Assembly (NCBI GenBank): GCA_030427925.1
Contig: JAUICJ010000020.1
Coordinates: forward strand, 1-52,702
Source: Bacteroidia bacterium
GTDB taxonomy: Bacteria; Bacteroidota; Bacteroidia; Flavobacteriales_D; Sanyastnellaceae
Direction of reading: 5' to 3'
DNA length: 52,702 nucleotides
The notes below the pieces were generated by a model, which had not been told where the DNA came from, did no database searches, and was given only the letters and a program-made list of their open reading frames with translations. Position 1 is the stretch's first letter; each line of letters begins with the position of its first letter. Made by a program: the position numbers and the translations under genes. Positions 1 to 8,966 of this stretch are shown piece after piece.

Positions 1-42
1 TGGTTCGGCGTGATGCGCCCCATCGATTTGGATTCGTTTTGA
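1..42 (+). CDS. C-terminal tail of a large secreted protein (partial, 13 codons)
   Basis: The first 42 bases read in frame as WFGVMRPIDLDSF followed by TGA. This nearly matches the last residues of the partial minus-strand protein at the right end of the window (WFGVMRPTDLDNF), and the first 20 bases of the two are identical. The fragment is therefore the end of a paralogous gene that lies to the left of the window and is transcribed into it. From the right-hand copy, the family has a C-terminal FlgD/type IX-like sorting fold. Nothing else of this protein can be seen, so its role is inferred only from that similarity. Confidence 0.75.
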   Translation, partial: WFGVMRPIDLDSF

Positions 43-152
43 TGGCGGTCGCGAAGGTTTGTTAAATCATCGGGATTGCGTGTGGATTTGATGGGCCTTC
101 GGCGGGAAAGGGGTCGATTTGGGGCGGACTTTTGTGCCCAAATTTCACGCCC

Positions 153-2483
153 ATGCTCAGGTGGTTGCTTTCAGGTTGCTTCGGGTTGTTGTTGGTGGCG
201 CATGCGTCCGGCCAAACCCGCATAACGGTCAGCGGAACCGTCACAGACGCCACCACCGGTGAGACGCTCATCGGTGCGCAGGTCTACGGTTTGGGGACAC
301 AAAGCGGCATGCTCACGAACGGCTACGGGTTTTTCAACCTGCAGGTGCCAAGCGATTGCCCGGGCGTGAGCGTCCAATACATCGGATACCAAACCGACAC
401 CATCGAGGTCAGCGGCGCCTCGCGAACGGGACTTTCCGTGGCGCTCCAGCCCTACACCATCATGACGGAGGCGGCGGTGATCGAGGCAGAAGGCAGCGCC
501 CCCGAAGAACGCGCTGAAAAGCTGGGCACCCTCGAATTGCGGCCCGAAGAGGCGCGCTCCATCCCACAACTGTTCGGGGAACGCGACGTCATCAAGGCCA
601 TCCAACTCATGCCCGGGGTGCAGGCCACCAGCGATGGCGGCAGCGGCTTCTTCGTCCGCGGCGGTGGCGCAGACCAAAACCTCATTCTCCTCGACGAAGC
701 CCCGGTCTACAATCCGAGTCACCTGCTCGGCTTCTTCAGCGTGTTCAACGGCGACGCCCTCAACACCGCGGAGCTCTACAAATCGGGCATCCCCGCTCGG
801 TTCGGCGGCCGCGCCTCGAGCGTCCTGGACATCCGCATGAAGGACGGCAACGCGGGCAAGACGACGGTCAGCGGCGGCATCGGCCTGATTTCGAGCCGCC
901 TCACCATCGAAACCCCGCTCGCGGATGGTCGGGGGTCCGCGCTCATCTCCGGCCGCCGCACCTACGGCGACCTGTTCCTCAACTTCAGCGCGGACACGAA
1001 CCTCCAGAACACGGCCCTCTATTTCTACGACCTCAATGCCAAGGTCAACTACCGCATCAACGACCGCAACCGCCTCTACCTCTCGCTCTACAACGGCCGC
1101 GACGACTTCGATTTCGCCGAGGCCTTCCTGCTGCGCTGGGGCAACCGCACCGCGACGCTGCGCTGGAATTTCCTGCTGTCGGATGAGATCTTCCTGAACA
1201 CGTCGGTGGTGTGGTCGGATTATGCGTACCGCGTGGGGTTTGGCCCAGAGGACACGGGCTTCTTCCGCGATGCAGGCATTCAGGATGTCCAAATCAAGGA
1301 GGACTTCACCTGGTATGCCCATCCCTCGCACACGGTGCGGTTCGGCGGCCAGTGGATCCAGCACACGTTCAGCGACGTGGTGAGCATCGACTCCGAACCG
1401 GCGCCCGACCGCGCGGGTTGGGAAACGGCGCTGTACCTCGAGGACGAGTGGTCGTTTGCCCCGCGGTGGAAGGCGGTGGCGGGGTTGCGGGCGGCGCGGT
1501 TTGATCTCGTGCGCGGTCCGGTCTACGCACTCAATGCGGAGGGCGAGCTCGTGGGCGACCCGGGCGAGGCCGGCGACGCGGGCTTCGGGACCGGCGGCCT
1601 CGAACCGCGGTTGTCCGTGCAAGGCGCGGTCGGCAAGCGGCACGCCCTGAAGTTCTCGGCCGAGCGCAACCGCCAATTCCTGCACCTGGTTTCGAGCAGT
1701 GCCGCGGGCAACCCGACGGACCTGTGGCTGCCGGTGTCGAACAACGTGGCGCCCCTCGTGGCCGATCAGTACGCGGGCGGCTGGTCCACGAACACGGAGG
1801 ACGGCATGTGGTCCCTCTCCGCCGAGGTGTACTACAAACGCATGCGCGACCTGTTGGAATTCAAGGTCGGTGCGGACGTGTTCGCCCCGACGACCTTGGA
1901 GACGGAGCTGGTTTCGGGGGACGGCGAGGCGTACGGCATTGAATGGCTCGTGCGCAAGGAACGCGGGGACTTCACCGGTTGGGTGAGCTACACGCTGAGC
2001 CGCTCGTTCCGAACGTTCGACGCCATCGACGACGGGTTGGTGTTCCCGGCTGCGAGCGACCGCATCCACGACATCAGCTTGGTGGCGATGTGGCAGGTTT
2101 CTCCGCGCGTTTCCGCTTCCGCGAACTGGGTCTACCACACGGGCGACCCCGCGACCTTCCCCACGGGTTGGTACCTCTATGAAACCCAGTTGGTCCCGCA
2201 GTATTCGCGCCGCAACCAAGGCCGCTTCCCGCATTACCACCGCCTCGACCTCGGCATCACCTTGAAGAGCAAGGACGGCGTAGCGCGCTCAGGAGGAGGC
2301 AAGACCGGTTGGCAAGCCTTCCGCGGCGGCGAATGGACGTTCTCGTGCTACAACGCCTACGGACGCGAGAACACGTACCTCATCAACTTCGAGCCGAGCG
2401 AAGAAGACCCAACCCAAACCCAAGCCGTGTCCTTCGCCCTGTTCAAAGTCATTCCATCGATCAGCTATGATTTCAAGTTTTAA
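153..2483 (+). CDS. TonB-dependent outer-membrane receptor with N-terminal carboxypeptidase-like domain
   Basis: A 776-residue outer-membrane transporter expected to take up a large or scarce substrate using TonB energy. The order is: signal peptide (residues 1-20, ending ASG/Q), a carboxypeptidase-regulatory-like beta-sandwich (about 22-88; GTVTDATTGETLIGA), a plug domain (about 140-235, with VRGGGADQN and LLDEAPVYNPSH), then a long beta-barrel ending in the aromatic SYDFKF. I use ATG 153 because it begins the signal peptide cleanly; an in-frame TTG at 132 would add seven residues. The gene overlaps the DUF4249 lipoprotein gene by 17 bases, so the two form an operon, a common pairing in Bacteroidota. 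It is not a SusC-type receptor: no SusD follows. The substrate is unknown. Confidence 0.93.
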   Translation: MLRWLLSGCFGLLLVAHASGQTRITVSGTVTDATTGETLIGAQVYGLGTQSGMLTNGYGFFNLQVPSDCPGVSVQYIGYQTDTIEVSGASRTGLSVALQPYTIMTEAAVIEAEGSAPEERAEKLGTLELRPEEARSIPQLFGERDVIKAIQLMPGVQATSDGGSGFFVRGGGADQNLILLDEAPVYNPSHLLGFFSVFNGDALNTAELYKSGIPARFGGRASSVLDIRMKDGNAGKTTVSGGIGLISSRLTIETPLADGRGSALISGRRTYGDLFLNFSADTNLQNTALYFYDLNAKVNYRINDRNRLYLSLYNGRDDFDFAEAFLLRWGNRTATLRWNFLLSDEIFLNTSVVWSDYAYRVGFGPEDTGFFRDAGIQDVQIKEDFTWYAHPSHTVRFGGQWIQHTFSDVVSIDSEPAPDRAGWETALYLEDEWSFAPRWKAVAGLRAARFDLVRGPVYALNAEGELVGDPGEAGDAGFGTGGLEPRLSVQGAVGKRHALKFSAERNRQFLHLVSSSAAGNPTDLWLPVSNNVAPLVADQYAGGWSTNTEDGMWSLSAEVYYKRMRDLLEFKVGADVFAPTTLETELVSGDGEAYGIEWLVRKERGDFTGWVSYTLSRSFRTFDAIDDGLVFPAASDRIHDISLVAMWQVSPRVSASANWVYHTGDPATFPTGWYLYETQLVPQYSRRNQGRFPHYHRLDLGITLKSKDGVARSGGGKTGWQAFRGGEWTFSCYNAYGRENTYLINFEPSEEDPTQTQAVSFALFKVIPSISYDFKF

Positions 2484-3288
2484 GCACTTCGCCGGGGCCG
2501 TGCTCGTGGCGTTCGCGCTCACGGGTTGCGAGCAAGTCATCGAGTTGGAGTTGGATGAAAACCAAACCCTGCCCGTCTTCTCCTTCCGCTTCAACGCTTC
2601 CGCCGGTCAGGTCATCGGCACCGTTTCCGAGTCGGTGGACTTCTACAGCCCGACGGCGCCGATGTTGGAAACGTCGGCAGCGGTGGAGTTCATCGCGCCC
2701 GACGGCGCCATCACCGCCATCAGCCCGCTGCCGGACTCGCTGTACCTCGGCACGGTCGAGGGCACGTTCAACACGGGCGACACCGTTGGGTTGCGGGTGG
2801 TCCGCGCCGGGCAGGAATACACTGCCTTCAATGCCATTCCCGAGCCGCTGCCCATCGACTCGGTGCAGGTTCGGGAATTTGAGGGCTTTCCGTTTGGCCC
2901 GCCCCCCGATAGCCTTGCGGGCCCACAGTACGAGATTTACTTGTACTTCCCGCCGACCGAGGAATCGCGCAACCTCTTCGTTGAGTTCCTCGTGAACGGC
3001 GAGCTCCAAACCGACGTCCTGCAAGGGTTGAAGACCACGCCGGGGGAAATGACGGAGATTCCGCTCGGTTGGAGCCAACGCTTGTTCAATCCGGAGGAGG
3101 TCGTTCAGGTTTGGGCCTGGACCATCTCCGACGACACCTACGATTACTGGCTGGCGCTGAGCAGCATTTTGGGGGCCTTCGGTCCGTCGGGTGTGCCGGG
3201 CAACCCGCCCAATCACTGGTCCAACGAAGCGCTCGGTCACTTCTTCGTCGGCCGATTGGCCACGTCCCAAGCCATTCTGCCAGAGTGA
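2467..3288 (+). CDS. DUF4249-family lipoprotein
   Basis: A 273-residue protein with a lipoprotein signal (AFALTGC, Cys at about residue 18) followed by a beta-rich domain containing EQVIELELDENQ, the usual opening of DUF4249 proteins. These are surface or periplasmic lipoproteins found beside TonB-dependent receptors in Bacteroidota; their biochemical role is not established. The 17-base overlap with the receptor gene points to translational coupling and a shared job, for example substrate capture next to the receptor barrel. Family assignment comes from the N-terminal motif, the length and the context. Confidence 0.82.
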   Translation: MISSFKHFAGAVLVAFALTGCEQVIELELDENQTLPVFSFRFNASAGQVIGTVSESVDFYSPTAPMLETSAAVEFIAPDGAITAISPLPDSLYLGTVEGTFNTGDTVGLRVVRAGQEYTAFNAIPEPLPIDSVQVREFEGFPFGPPPDSLAGPQYEIYLYFPPTEESRNLFVEFLVNGELQTDVLQGLKTTPGEMTEIPLGWSQRLFNPEEVVQVWAWTISDDTYDYWLALSSILGAFGPSGVPGNPPNHWSNEALGHFFVGRLATSQAILPE

Positions 3289-3304
3289 GCCCGCTCACCT
3301 TGGT

Positions 3305-3329
3305 TGTCACGAAAATGTCACGAACTTTG
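3305..3329 (+). promoter_or_regulatory. Promoter with two direct repeats in front of the RND efflux operon
   Basis: Two copies of TGTCACGAA lie at 3305-3313 and 3316-3324, 11 bases apart, which is one helical turn. The second overlaps a -7 box GAACTTTG (3322-3329; one mismatch to TAnnTTTG). A TTG at 3300-3302 lies 19 bases upstream of that box. The box ends five bases before the ATG at 3335, so the transcript would be nearly leaderless. The repeats could be an operator for a regulator of the pump; no regulator gene is adjacent. Confidence 0.5.
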
Positions 3330-3334
3330 TCCGC

Positions 3335-4471
3335 ATGTCCCCAGTCCTAAAAAGCATCCTGCGCTTCGTCGCAGGAGCGGCCATCCTCGCTTCTGGCTTG
3401 GTGGTGGCCCGCACGTTGATCGGCATGAAACCCGAGGCTCCGATTTCTACGCGCCCTGTGCAGCCGCGTCCGGTGAAGGCGATGGCGTTCGCTCCCGGGG
3501 ATGTGGTGCCCGTGACGCCCATTGAGGGCCGGGTGGATGCCTTGCATCGCATGGACGTGTTCGCGGAGGTGAATGGCGTTTTGGCCCTTGGCGGCAAGGA
3601 GTTTCGCGAAGGGACCCGTTACCGTCAGGGCGATGTCATGCTTCGCCTCGACGACAGCGAGCCCCGGGCGGCCCTGGTGTCGCAGCGCAGCCAACTCCTG
3701 CAACTGCTCAGCACGAGCCTCGCGGACCTGCGCCTCGATTACGGCGACGCCTGGCCGAATTGGCAGGCGTACGTCACGAATTTCCGGGTCGATGAGGCGT
3801 TGGCGCCGTTGCCGGAGTTCATGAGCGATCGCGAACGGCTGTTCCTCGCGAACCGGGGCATCTTGAGCGCGTACCACAGCATCCGAGCGGCGGAAGAGCG
3901 GCTGGAAAAGTACACGGTGCGGGCGCCGTTCAACGGTACGGTCACGACCGCTTCCGTCCAGCCCGGGGCGCTCGTTCGCGCAGGGCAGCCGGTCGGAACG
4001 TTCGTGGGGGAGGATGCGTTCGAAGTGAAGTCCGCGGTTCACGCGCGCTACCTCGACCGGATTCGCTCCGCGGACGAGGTGGAGTTCGTGGAAGAAACGG
4101 GGGAAGTGGTGGCCACCGGGGAGGTGATGCGCATTGCGAACAACGTGGATGCCTCGACCCAAAGCGCCAGCGTGTTTTGTGCCGTCACTCCGGTGAACGG
4201 AAGTTCGGCCACGTTGCGCGATGGTCGGTACCTGAGCGGGACCATCCGCAGTGGGGCGGTGCCGGAGGCGATGGCGGTGCGATTGGATTTGGTCCAACCC
4301 GACAACACGGTCTTCGCCATTGAAGGCGGGGAACTGGTGAAACGCCCGGTGCAAGTGGCCTTTCGGTCCATCGATGCGGCCATCATCACGGGACTCGACG
4401 AGGGCACGGTGCTGCTCGCCGAGCCGGTCAACGGCGCCTACCCCGGCATGGCCGTGAAAACCGCCGAGTGA
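3335..4471 (+). CDS. RND efflux periplasmic adaptor (membrane fusion protein)
   Basis: A 378-residue HlyD/AcrA-like adaptor linking an inner-membrane RND pump to an outer-membrane TolC channel. An N-terminal membrane anchor (about residues 4-25) precedes a biotinyl-lipoyl half (VDALHRMDVFAEVNGVL), a short helical hairpin (about 115-190), the second lipoyl half (YTVRAPFNGTVTTASVQPGALV) and beta-barrel domains. I chose the ATG at 3335; the frame is open further upstream, but that part lies inside the DUF4249 gene. The stop overlaps the pump start (TGATG). It is the first gene of a complete three-gene efflux operon. Confidence 0.9.
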   Translation: MSPVLKSILRFVAGAAILASGLVVARTLIGMKPEAPISTRPVQPRPVKAMAFAPGDVVPVTPIEGRVDALHRMDVFAEVNGVLALGGKEFREGTRYRQGDVMLRLDDSEPRAALVSQRSQLLQLLSTSLADLRLDYGDAWPNWQAYVTNFRVDEALAPLPEFMSDRERLFLANRGILSAYHSIRAAEERLEKYTVRAPFNGTVTTASVQPGALVRAGQPVGTFVGEDAFEVKSAVHARYLDRIRSADEVEFVEETGEVVATGEVMRIANNVDASTQSASVFCAVTPVNGSSATLRDGRYLSGTIRSGAVPEAMAVRLDLVQPDNTVFAIEGGELVKRPVQVAFRSIDAAIITGLDEGTVLLAEPVNGAYPGMAVKTAE

Positions 4472-7400
4472 TGCAAGGATTGATCCGCTACTTCGTCAAG
4501 TACAACTTGACCGGCGACATGCTGATGATCGCCATCCTCATCGGGGGCTACATCGGCTTGATGAACCTGCGTTCGAATTTCTTCCCGGAGGTCGCTTCGA
4601 AGACCATCCAGGTGCAAGTGGTGTACCCGGGCGCCTCGCCGGAGGAGATCGAGGAAGGCATCGTCGCGAAGATTGAGGAGAACCTCCAAGGGATTGCGGG
4701 GTTGGACCAGGTCAAATCCGTTTGCAACGAAAACGCCGGCAGCATCACCATCGAAGTGCTCGACGCCCGCGAGACGGACGAAATCCTCCAAGACGTGAAG
4801 AACGCGGTGGACCGCATTGCGAGCTTCCCCGTGGGCATGGAACCGCCGATTGTGTACAAGCAGGATGCGGTCGGCGTGGCCTTCACGTTCGCCATCACGG
4901 GCGTGGACGATTTGCGTGTGTTGAAGCGGGAGGCGCGGCTGATCGAGCAGGAGCTCCGTTCGGTGGACGGCATTTCGCAGATTGCGTTGAGCGGTTTTCC
5001 GGAGGAGGAGATCGAAATCCGGTTGCGGGAGGACGCGCTGATGGAATTGGGGTTGACGATACCGCAAGTGACGGCGGCGGTGCGCGCAGCGAACATCGAG
5101 GCGACGGGCGGGCGCCTGAAGACGGAGAGCGAGGAGCTCATCATTCGGGGCCGGTACCGGGAGTACACCGCGCAGGAGCTCAAGGACATCGTGGTGCGGG
5201 CGGACCGTGAGGGCCGGGTGGTGCGGTTGGCCGATGTGGCGGAGGTGGTGGATCGGTGGGCGGACAACGACCCGTCGCGCAACTGGTTCAACGGGGCGCC
5301 GGCGGCGGTGGTCACGGTGAACAACTTGAACTCGGAATCGATTTTGGTCATCACGGAATACATCCGCGATTACATCGAGGCCTACAACGCCCGCGGAGGC
5401 GACACGCGCATCGAAGTCATCCGCGACTCGTCGGTGGTGCTCAACCAGCGCATCGACTTGCTCGTGAACAACGGGGTGGTGGGCTTCCTGCTCGTGGTGC
5501 TGTTCCTTGCGTTGTTTTTGAATGTGCGGATTGCGTTTTGGGTGGCATTGGCCATTCCCGTGTCGTTCATGGGCATGTTCTTGGTGGCGGATTATGTGGG
5601 CATCACCATCAACGTGATCTCGCTGTTCGGAATGATTTTGGTCATCGGCATCCTCGTGGACGATGGCATCGTGATCGCGGAGAACATTTACCAACATTAC
5701 GAACGGGGGGCTTCGCGGGTGCGGGCGACCATCGATGGAACCCTCGAGGTGTTGCCGGCGGTGTTCTCGGCCATCTTGACGACGGTGGTGGCCTTTTCGG
5801 CATTCTTCTTCATCGAAGGCCGGTTGGGGGATTTTTTCACGGACATGGCGAAGGTCATCATCTTGACGCTCGTGTTTTCGTTGGTGGAAGGGGCGTTGAT
5901 TTTGCCCGCCCACATCGGCCATTCTCGGGCGCTGCGCAAGGACTTCAAGCCCAATGCGTTGGAGCGGGGGATGCGGGCCTTCATGGAGGGGCTGCGGGAT
6001 CGGGTTTACGCGCCGGTGTTGCGGTTTGCGCTGCGGATGCCGTGGATCATGTTCGCCATCATTGGGTTCGTGTTCCTCGTGACGGTGCCGGGGCTCATCG
6101 GGGGTGGGTTCGTCAAGACGACCTTTTTCCCGTTCATCGAGGGGGACAACTTGACCATCAATTTGGCCATGCAATCGGGCACGCGGGAAGGCGTGACGAA
6201 GGCCCAACTCGATCGCATTGAAGCCGTGGTGTGGGAAGTCAACGAGGAGCTGAGTGCTCAGCGGGAGGATGGGCTCCAAATGATCCAGGCCGTCGACAAG
6301 CGACTCGGGCCGACCACGTACAACGGCCTCATCAACGTGCAGTTGCTCGATGGGGAGCGGCGGGGCATGCAATCGACGGACATCAGCGCGATGATCAGGG
6401 AGCGGGTGGGGCCAGTGTACGGCGCGGAGAACTTGAGCTTTGCGGCGTTCAGTCCGTTTGGTCGGCCGGTTTCGGTGTCGTTGTTGGGCAACGATTTGAA
6501 GGCGCTTGAGGCGGCCACGAAGGAATTGAAGGAGGCGATGTTGAACCGGGACGATTTGAAGGACGTCACCGACAACAACCAGGAGGGAGCGCAGGAAGTG
6601 GAGGTCGAGCTGAAGCCGCGGGCTTACCAGCTGGGGCTCACGGAACTTGAGGTGATGTCCCAAATCCGTCAGGGTTACTTCGGTTCGGAAGTGCAGCGGT
6701 TGCAGCGCGGCCGCGATGAAGTGCGCGTGTGGGTGCGCATTGACGAGCGGGATCGGGCCTCGGTGGGTGCGCTTGAGAATTTCCGGGTGCGCACCGTGAC
6801 GGGTGCGTTGGTGCCGCTGACGGAGGTGGCGGAGTTGCGCATGGGCCGCGGGGTCAGTGCCATCAACCGGCTGTACGGTCAGCGCGAGGTCCAGGTAGGG
6901 GCGGATTTGGCCGGCCCGTGGGTGTCGGCTACGGATGCGAACGCCGACATTCGGGCCCGCGTGGTGCCGGAGATTTTGGCCCACTATCCGACCGTTACGG
7001 CCAGCTTTGAAGGCCAAAACCGCGAACAAGCGAAATCCCAGCGTTCCATCCAAGCCGTGATGCCGCTGGTGTTCGCGATCATGCTGTTCATCATCATCCT
7101 GACGTTCCGCTCGCCGTTGCAGGGCCTCGCGGTCTTCGGGCTCATTCCCTTCGGCTTGATCGGTGTGAGCCTCGGCCACTGGTTCATGGGGGCGCAAATC
7201 AGCCTGTTCTCCATCCTCGGAATGCTGGCGTTGGTGGGGATTTTGGTGAACGACGCGCTCGTGTTCGTGGCGGCGTTCAATGGTTATTTGAAGCAGGGCA
7301 TGGAGGTGCGGGAGGCGATTTGGGAGGCGGGGATGTCGCGTTTCCGGCCGATTTTGCTGACCTCGGTGACAACGGTTGCGGGCCTCGCGCCGCTCATGCT

Positions 7401-7629
7401 GAACAAGAGTTTCCAGGCGCAATTCCTCATCCCGATGGCCATTTCGGTGGCGTTCGGTTTGCTGTTTGTGACGGTCATCATCTTGATTTTGTTGCCGGTT
7501 TTCTTGCAGTGGATCAACCCGTTACACCGTTCTTGGGTGTGGGTCAAACGGGGGGACTGGCTGACGCCGTTGGATGCGGAACCGGCTCGCAGGGAGCTGG
7601 TTGATTTGGACGACATGACCCACCACTGA
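4471..7629 (+). CDS. RND multidrug efflux pump, inner-membrane permease (AcrB/MexF superfamily)
   Basis: A 1052-residue proton-driven pump, the usual length for the hydrophobe/amphiphile efflux branch. It has 12 expected membrane helices in two repeats (TM1 near residues 9-28; a cluster from about 328, and another from about 865), with two large periplasmic loops. The proton-relay acidic pair sits in GILVDDGIVIAEN (D397, D398) in TM4. The substrate cannot be read from sequence; the cation-specific signatures of CusA-type pumps are not evident. ATG 4471 overlaps the adaptor stop by one base, and the TGA overlaps the TolC-family ATG in the same way, so the three genes are translationally coupled. 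Confidence 0.95.
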   Translation: MQGLIRYFVKYNLTGDMLMIAILIGGYIGLMNLRSNFFPEVASKTIQVQVVYPGASPEEIEEGIVAKIEENLQGIAGLDQVKSVCNENAGSITIEVLDARETDEILQDVKNAVDRIASFPVGMEPPIVYKQDAVGVAFTFAITGVDDLRVLKREARLIEQELRSVDGISQIALSGFPEEEIEIRLREDALMELGLTIPQVTAAVRAANIEATGGRLKTESEELIIRGRYREYTAQELKDIVVRADREGRVVRLADVAEVVDRWADNDPSRNWFNGAPAAVVTVNNLNSESILVITEYIRDYIEAYNARGGDTRIEVIRDSSVVLNQRIDLLVNNGVVGFLLVVLFLALFLNVRIAFWVALAIPVSFMGMFLVADYVGITINVISLFGMILVIGILVDDGIVIAENIYQHYERGASRVRATIDGTLEVLPAVFSAILTTVVAFSAFFFIEGRLGDFFTDMAKVIILTLVFSLVEGALILPAHIGHSRALRKDFKPNALERGMRAFMEGLRDRVYAPVLRFALRMPWIMFAIIGFVFLVTVPGLIGGGFVKTTFFPFIEGDNLTINLAMQSGTREGVTKAQLDRIEAVVWEVNEELSAQREDGLQMIQAVDKRLGPTTYNGLINVQLLDGERRGMQSTDISAMIRERVGPVYGAENLSFAAFSPFGRPVSVSLLGNDLKALEAATKELKEAMLNRDDLKDVTDNNQEGAQEVEVELKPRAYQLGLTELEVMSQIRQGYFGSEVQRLQRGRDEVRVWVRIDERDRASVGALENFRVRTVTGALVPLTEVAELRMGRGVSAINRLYGQREVQVGADLAGPWVSATDANADIRARVVPEILAHYPTVTASFEGQNREQAKSQRSIQAVMPLVFAIMLFIIILTFRSPLQGLAVFGLIPFGLIGVSLGHWFMGAQISLFSILGMLALVGILVNDALVFVAAFNGYLKQGMEVREAIWEAGMSRFRPILLTSVTTVAGLAPLMLNKSFQAQFLIPMAISVAFGLLFVTVIILILLPVFLQWINPLHRSWVWVKRGDWLTPLDAEPARRELVDLDDMTHH

Positions 7630-8966
7630 TGAAACCGATGAAGCGATCCTTGATCCCCGCGACGCTGCTCGTCGTCGCCTTGGCGTTGGGCATGCACGCT
7701 GCGCTGGCGCAGGAGTCTCTGACGCGGGAGGCCGCGTTGACGCGGGCCCTTGAGCACAATTATGGCTTGAAGCTCGTGCAATTGCGGGCGGACCTCGCCG
7801 CGGCCGGAAACGACTGGGGAGCAGCCGGGGCGTTGCCCCGTGTGACCCTCACGGCCACGCCATCGAGTTCCGTTTCCGACCAGCGCGAAAACCCCGCGGC
7901 CTTCCTGCAGGAACGGCTGGAATCCTCGGGATTCAACATCGGGGGACAGGCCAGCTGGACGCTGTTCGACGGGATGGGCATGTTCGCGAACAAGCGCGCC
8001 CTGGATTTGTTGGAAGCCCAGGCGGGCGGAGAGGTGGAGTTGCTGGTCGAACAAACGGCTCAGGCCGTGCTCCAAGCCTACGACGCCGTCTTGGTGCAGG
8101 ACGCCTTGCTCGAAGCCCTTTCGCGCTCCATGCGCTTCACTCGGGACCGCATCGATTGGCTCGAAAACCGCGAGGCGGTGGGTGCGGCGGGTTCCTTCGA
8201 TCGGCTGCAGTTCGAGAACGCGTTGCTTGCGGACAGCACCGCCTGGATCCAGCAAGAGCTGGCGCGCCGGGCGGCCGTTCGGAACTTGAATCTGCTGATG
8301 GGCGAGGAGGAGCAGGTGGATTGGACGTTCGATTCGGAGTTGGGCATTCCGGGGGCGCTACCGGATTTGGCCCAACTCGAAAGCCAAATCGCGCAATCCG
8401 AAACGAGCATCCGCAACGCCCTCCTCGGTGAAGCCCTCGCAGAAACCCAGCTCGACCAGGCGCACGCCCGCCTTTATCCGGTGCTCAGCCTGACCGCCAG
8501 CTACGCCGACCAGTCGAATCAAATCTCCGCCGGTGCCCTCAACGGTCAGAGCCGAGTGAAGAACAGTTCCGCTGCGCTCACCCTCAATTTCAACCTGTTC
8601 AATGGGGGCGCCACCCGCCGGGCCATCGATCAAGCGCGCATCCAGCTGGACCTCGCCTCCACGGCGACGGAAAACCAAGTGCAATCCACCCTGTTGGTGC
8701 TGCGCAATGCCGTGGACCGGTTCGAATCCCAAGCCCAACTTTTTGCGCTGGCGGACCGCTCGGTCGAGAACGCAGAAGCCCTGGTGTCCATTGCATCCGA
8801 CCGCTACACCTTCGGGGCGCTGACGTCGTTGGATGTGCGGGAATTGCAGTTGGCGTTGCTCCAAGCAGAGGTCGGGCGGTTGCAAGTCCTCGCGGCGTGG
8901 AATGCCGCGTCGATTGAAGTGCAGCGGCTGGCTGGCGGGTTGCGGCCTGAGCGGGTCAGTCGATGA
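7629..8966 (+). CDS. TolC-family outer-membrane efflux channel
   Basis: A 445-residue outer-membrane channel protein. The signal peptide (about residues 1-26, ending ALAQ) is followed by two repeats of the TolC/OEP coiled-coil domain: LTREAALTRALEHNYGLKL opens the first, and the second repeat follows LNFNLFNGGATRRAIDQAR. It completes the tripartite pump with the adaptor and permease upstream. Start is the ATG in TGATG; a second ATG nine bases later is also possible. Its last 11 bases overlap the end of the convergent gene at 8956-9417. Confidence 0.93.
   Translation: MKPMKRSLIPATLLVVALALGMHAALAQESLTREAALTRALEHNYGLKLVQLRADLAAAGNDWGAAGALPRVTLTATPSSSVSDQRENPAAFLQERLESSGFNIGGQASWTLFDGMGMFANKRALDLLEAQAGGEVELLVEQTAQAVLQAYDAVLVQDALLEALSRSMRFTRDRIDWLENREAVGAAGSFDRLQFENALLADSTAWIQQELARRAAVRNLNLLMGEEEQVDWTFDSELGIPGALPDLAQLESQIAQSETSIRNALLGEALAETQLDQAHARLYPVLSLTASYADQSNQISAGALNGQSRVKNSSAALTLNFNLFNGGATRRAIDQARIQLDLASTATENQVQSTLLVLRNAVDRFESQAQLFALADRSVENAEALVSIASDRYTFGALTSLDVRELQLALLQAEVGRLQVLAAWNAASIEVQRLAGGLRPERVSR

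Noticed and set aside
4438-7422. Very long open frame on the strand opposite the RND pump gene (similar ones opposite the TonB receptor, macroglobulin and ahcY genes)
   Set aside because: The translations are rich in Arg, His and Gln with no motifs, typical of antisense frames in GC-rich genes; the sense frames carry clear domains.
8714-8731. GGTTCGAATCCC resembling a tRNA T-loop
   Set aside because: It lies in frame inside the TolC gene (DRFESQ), the flanking bases do not form a T stem, and no acceptor or anticodon arm can be found.
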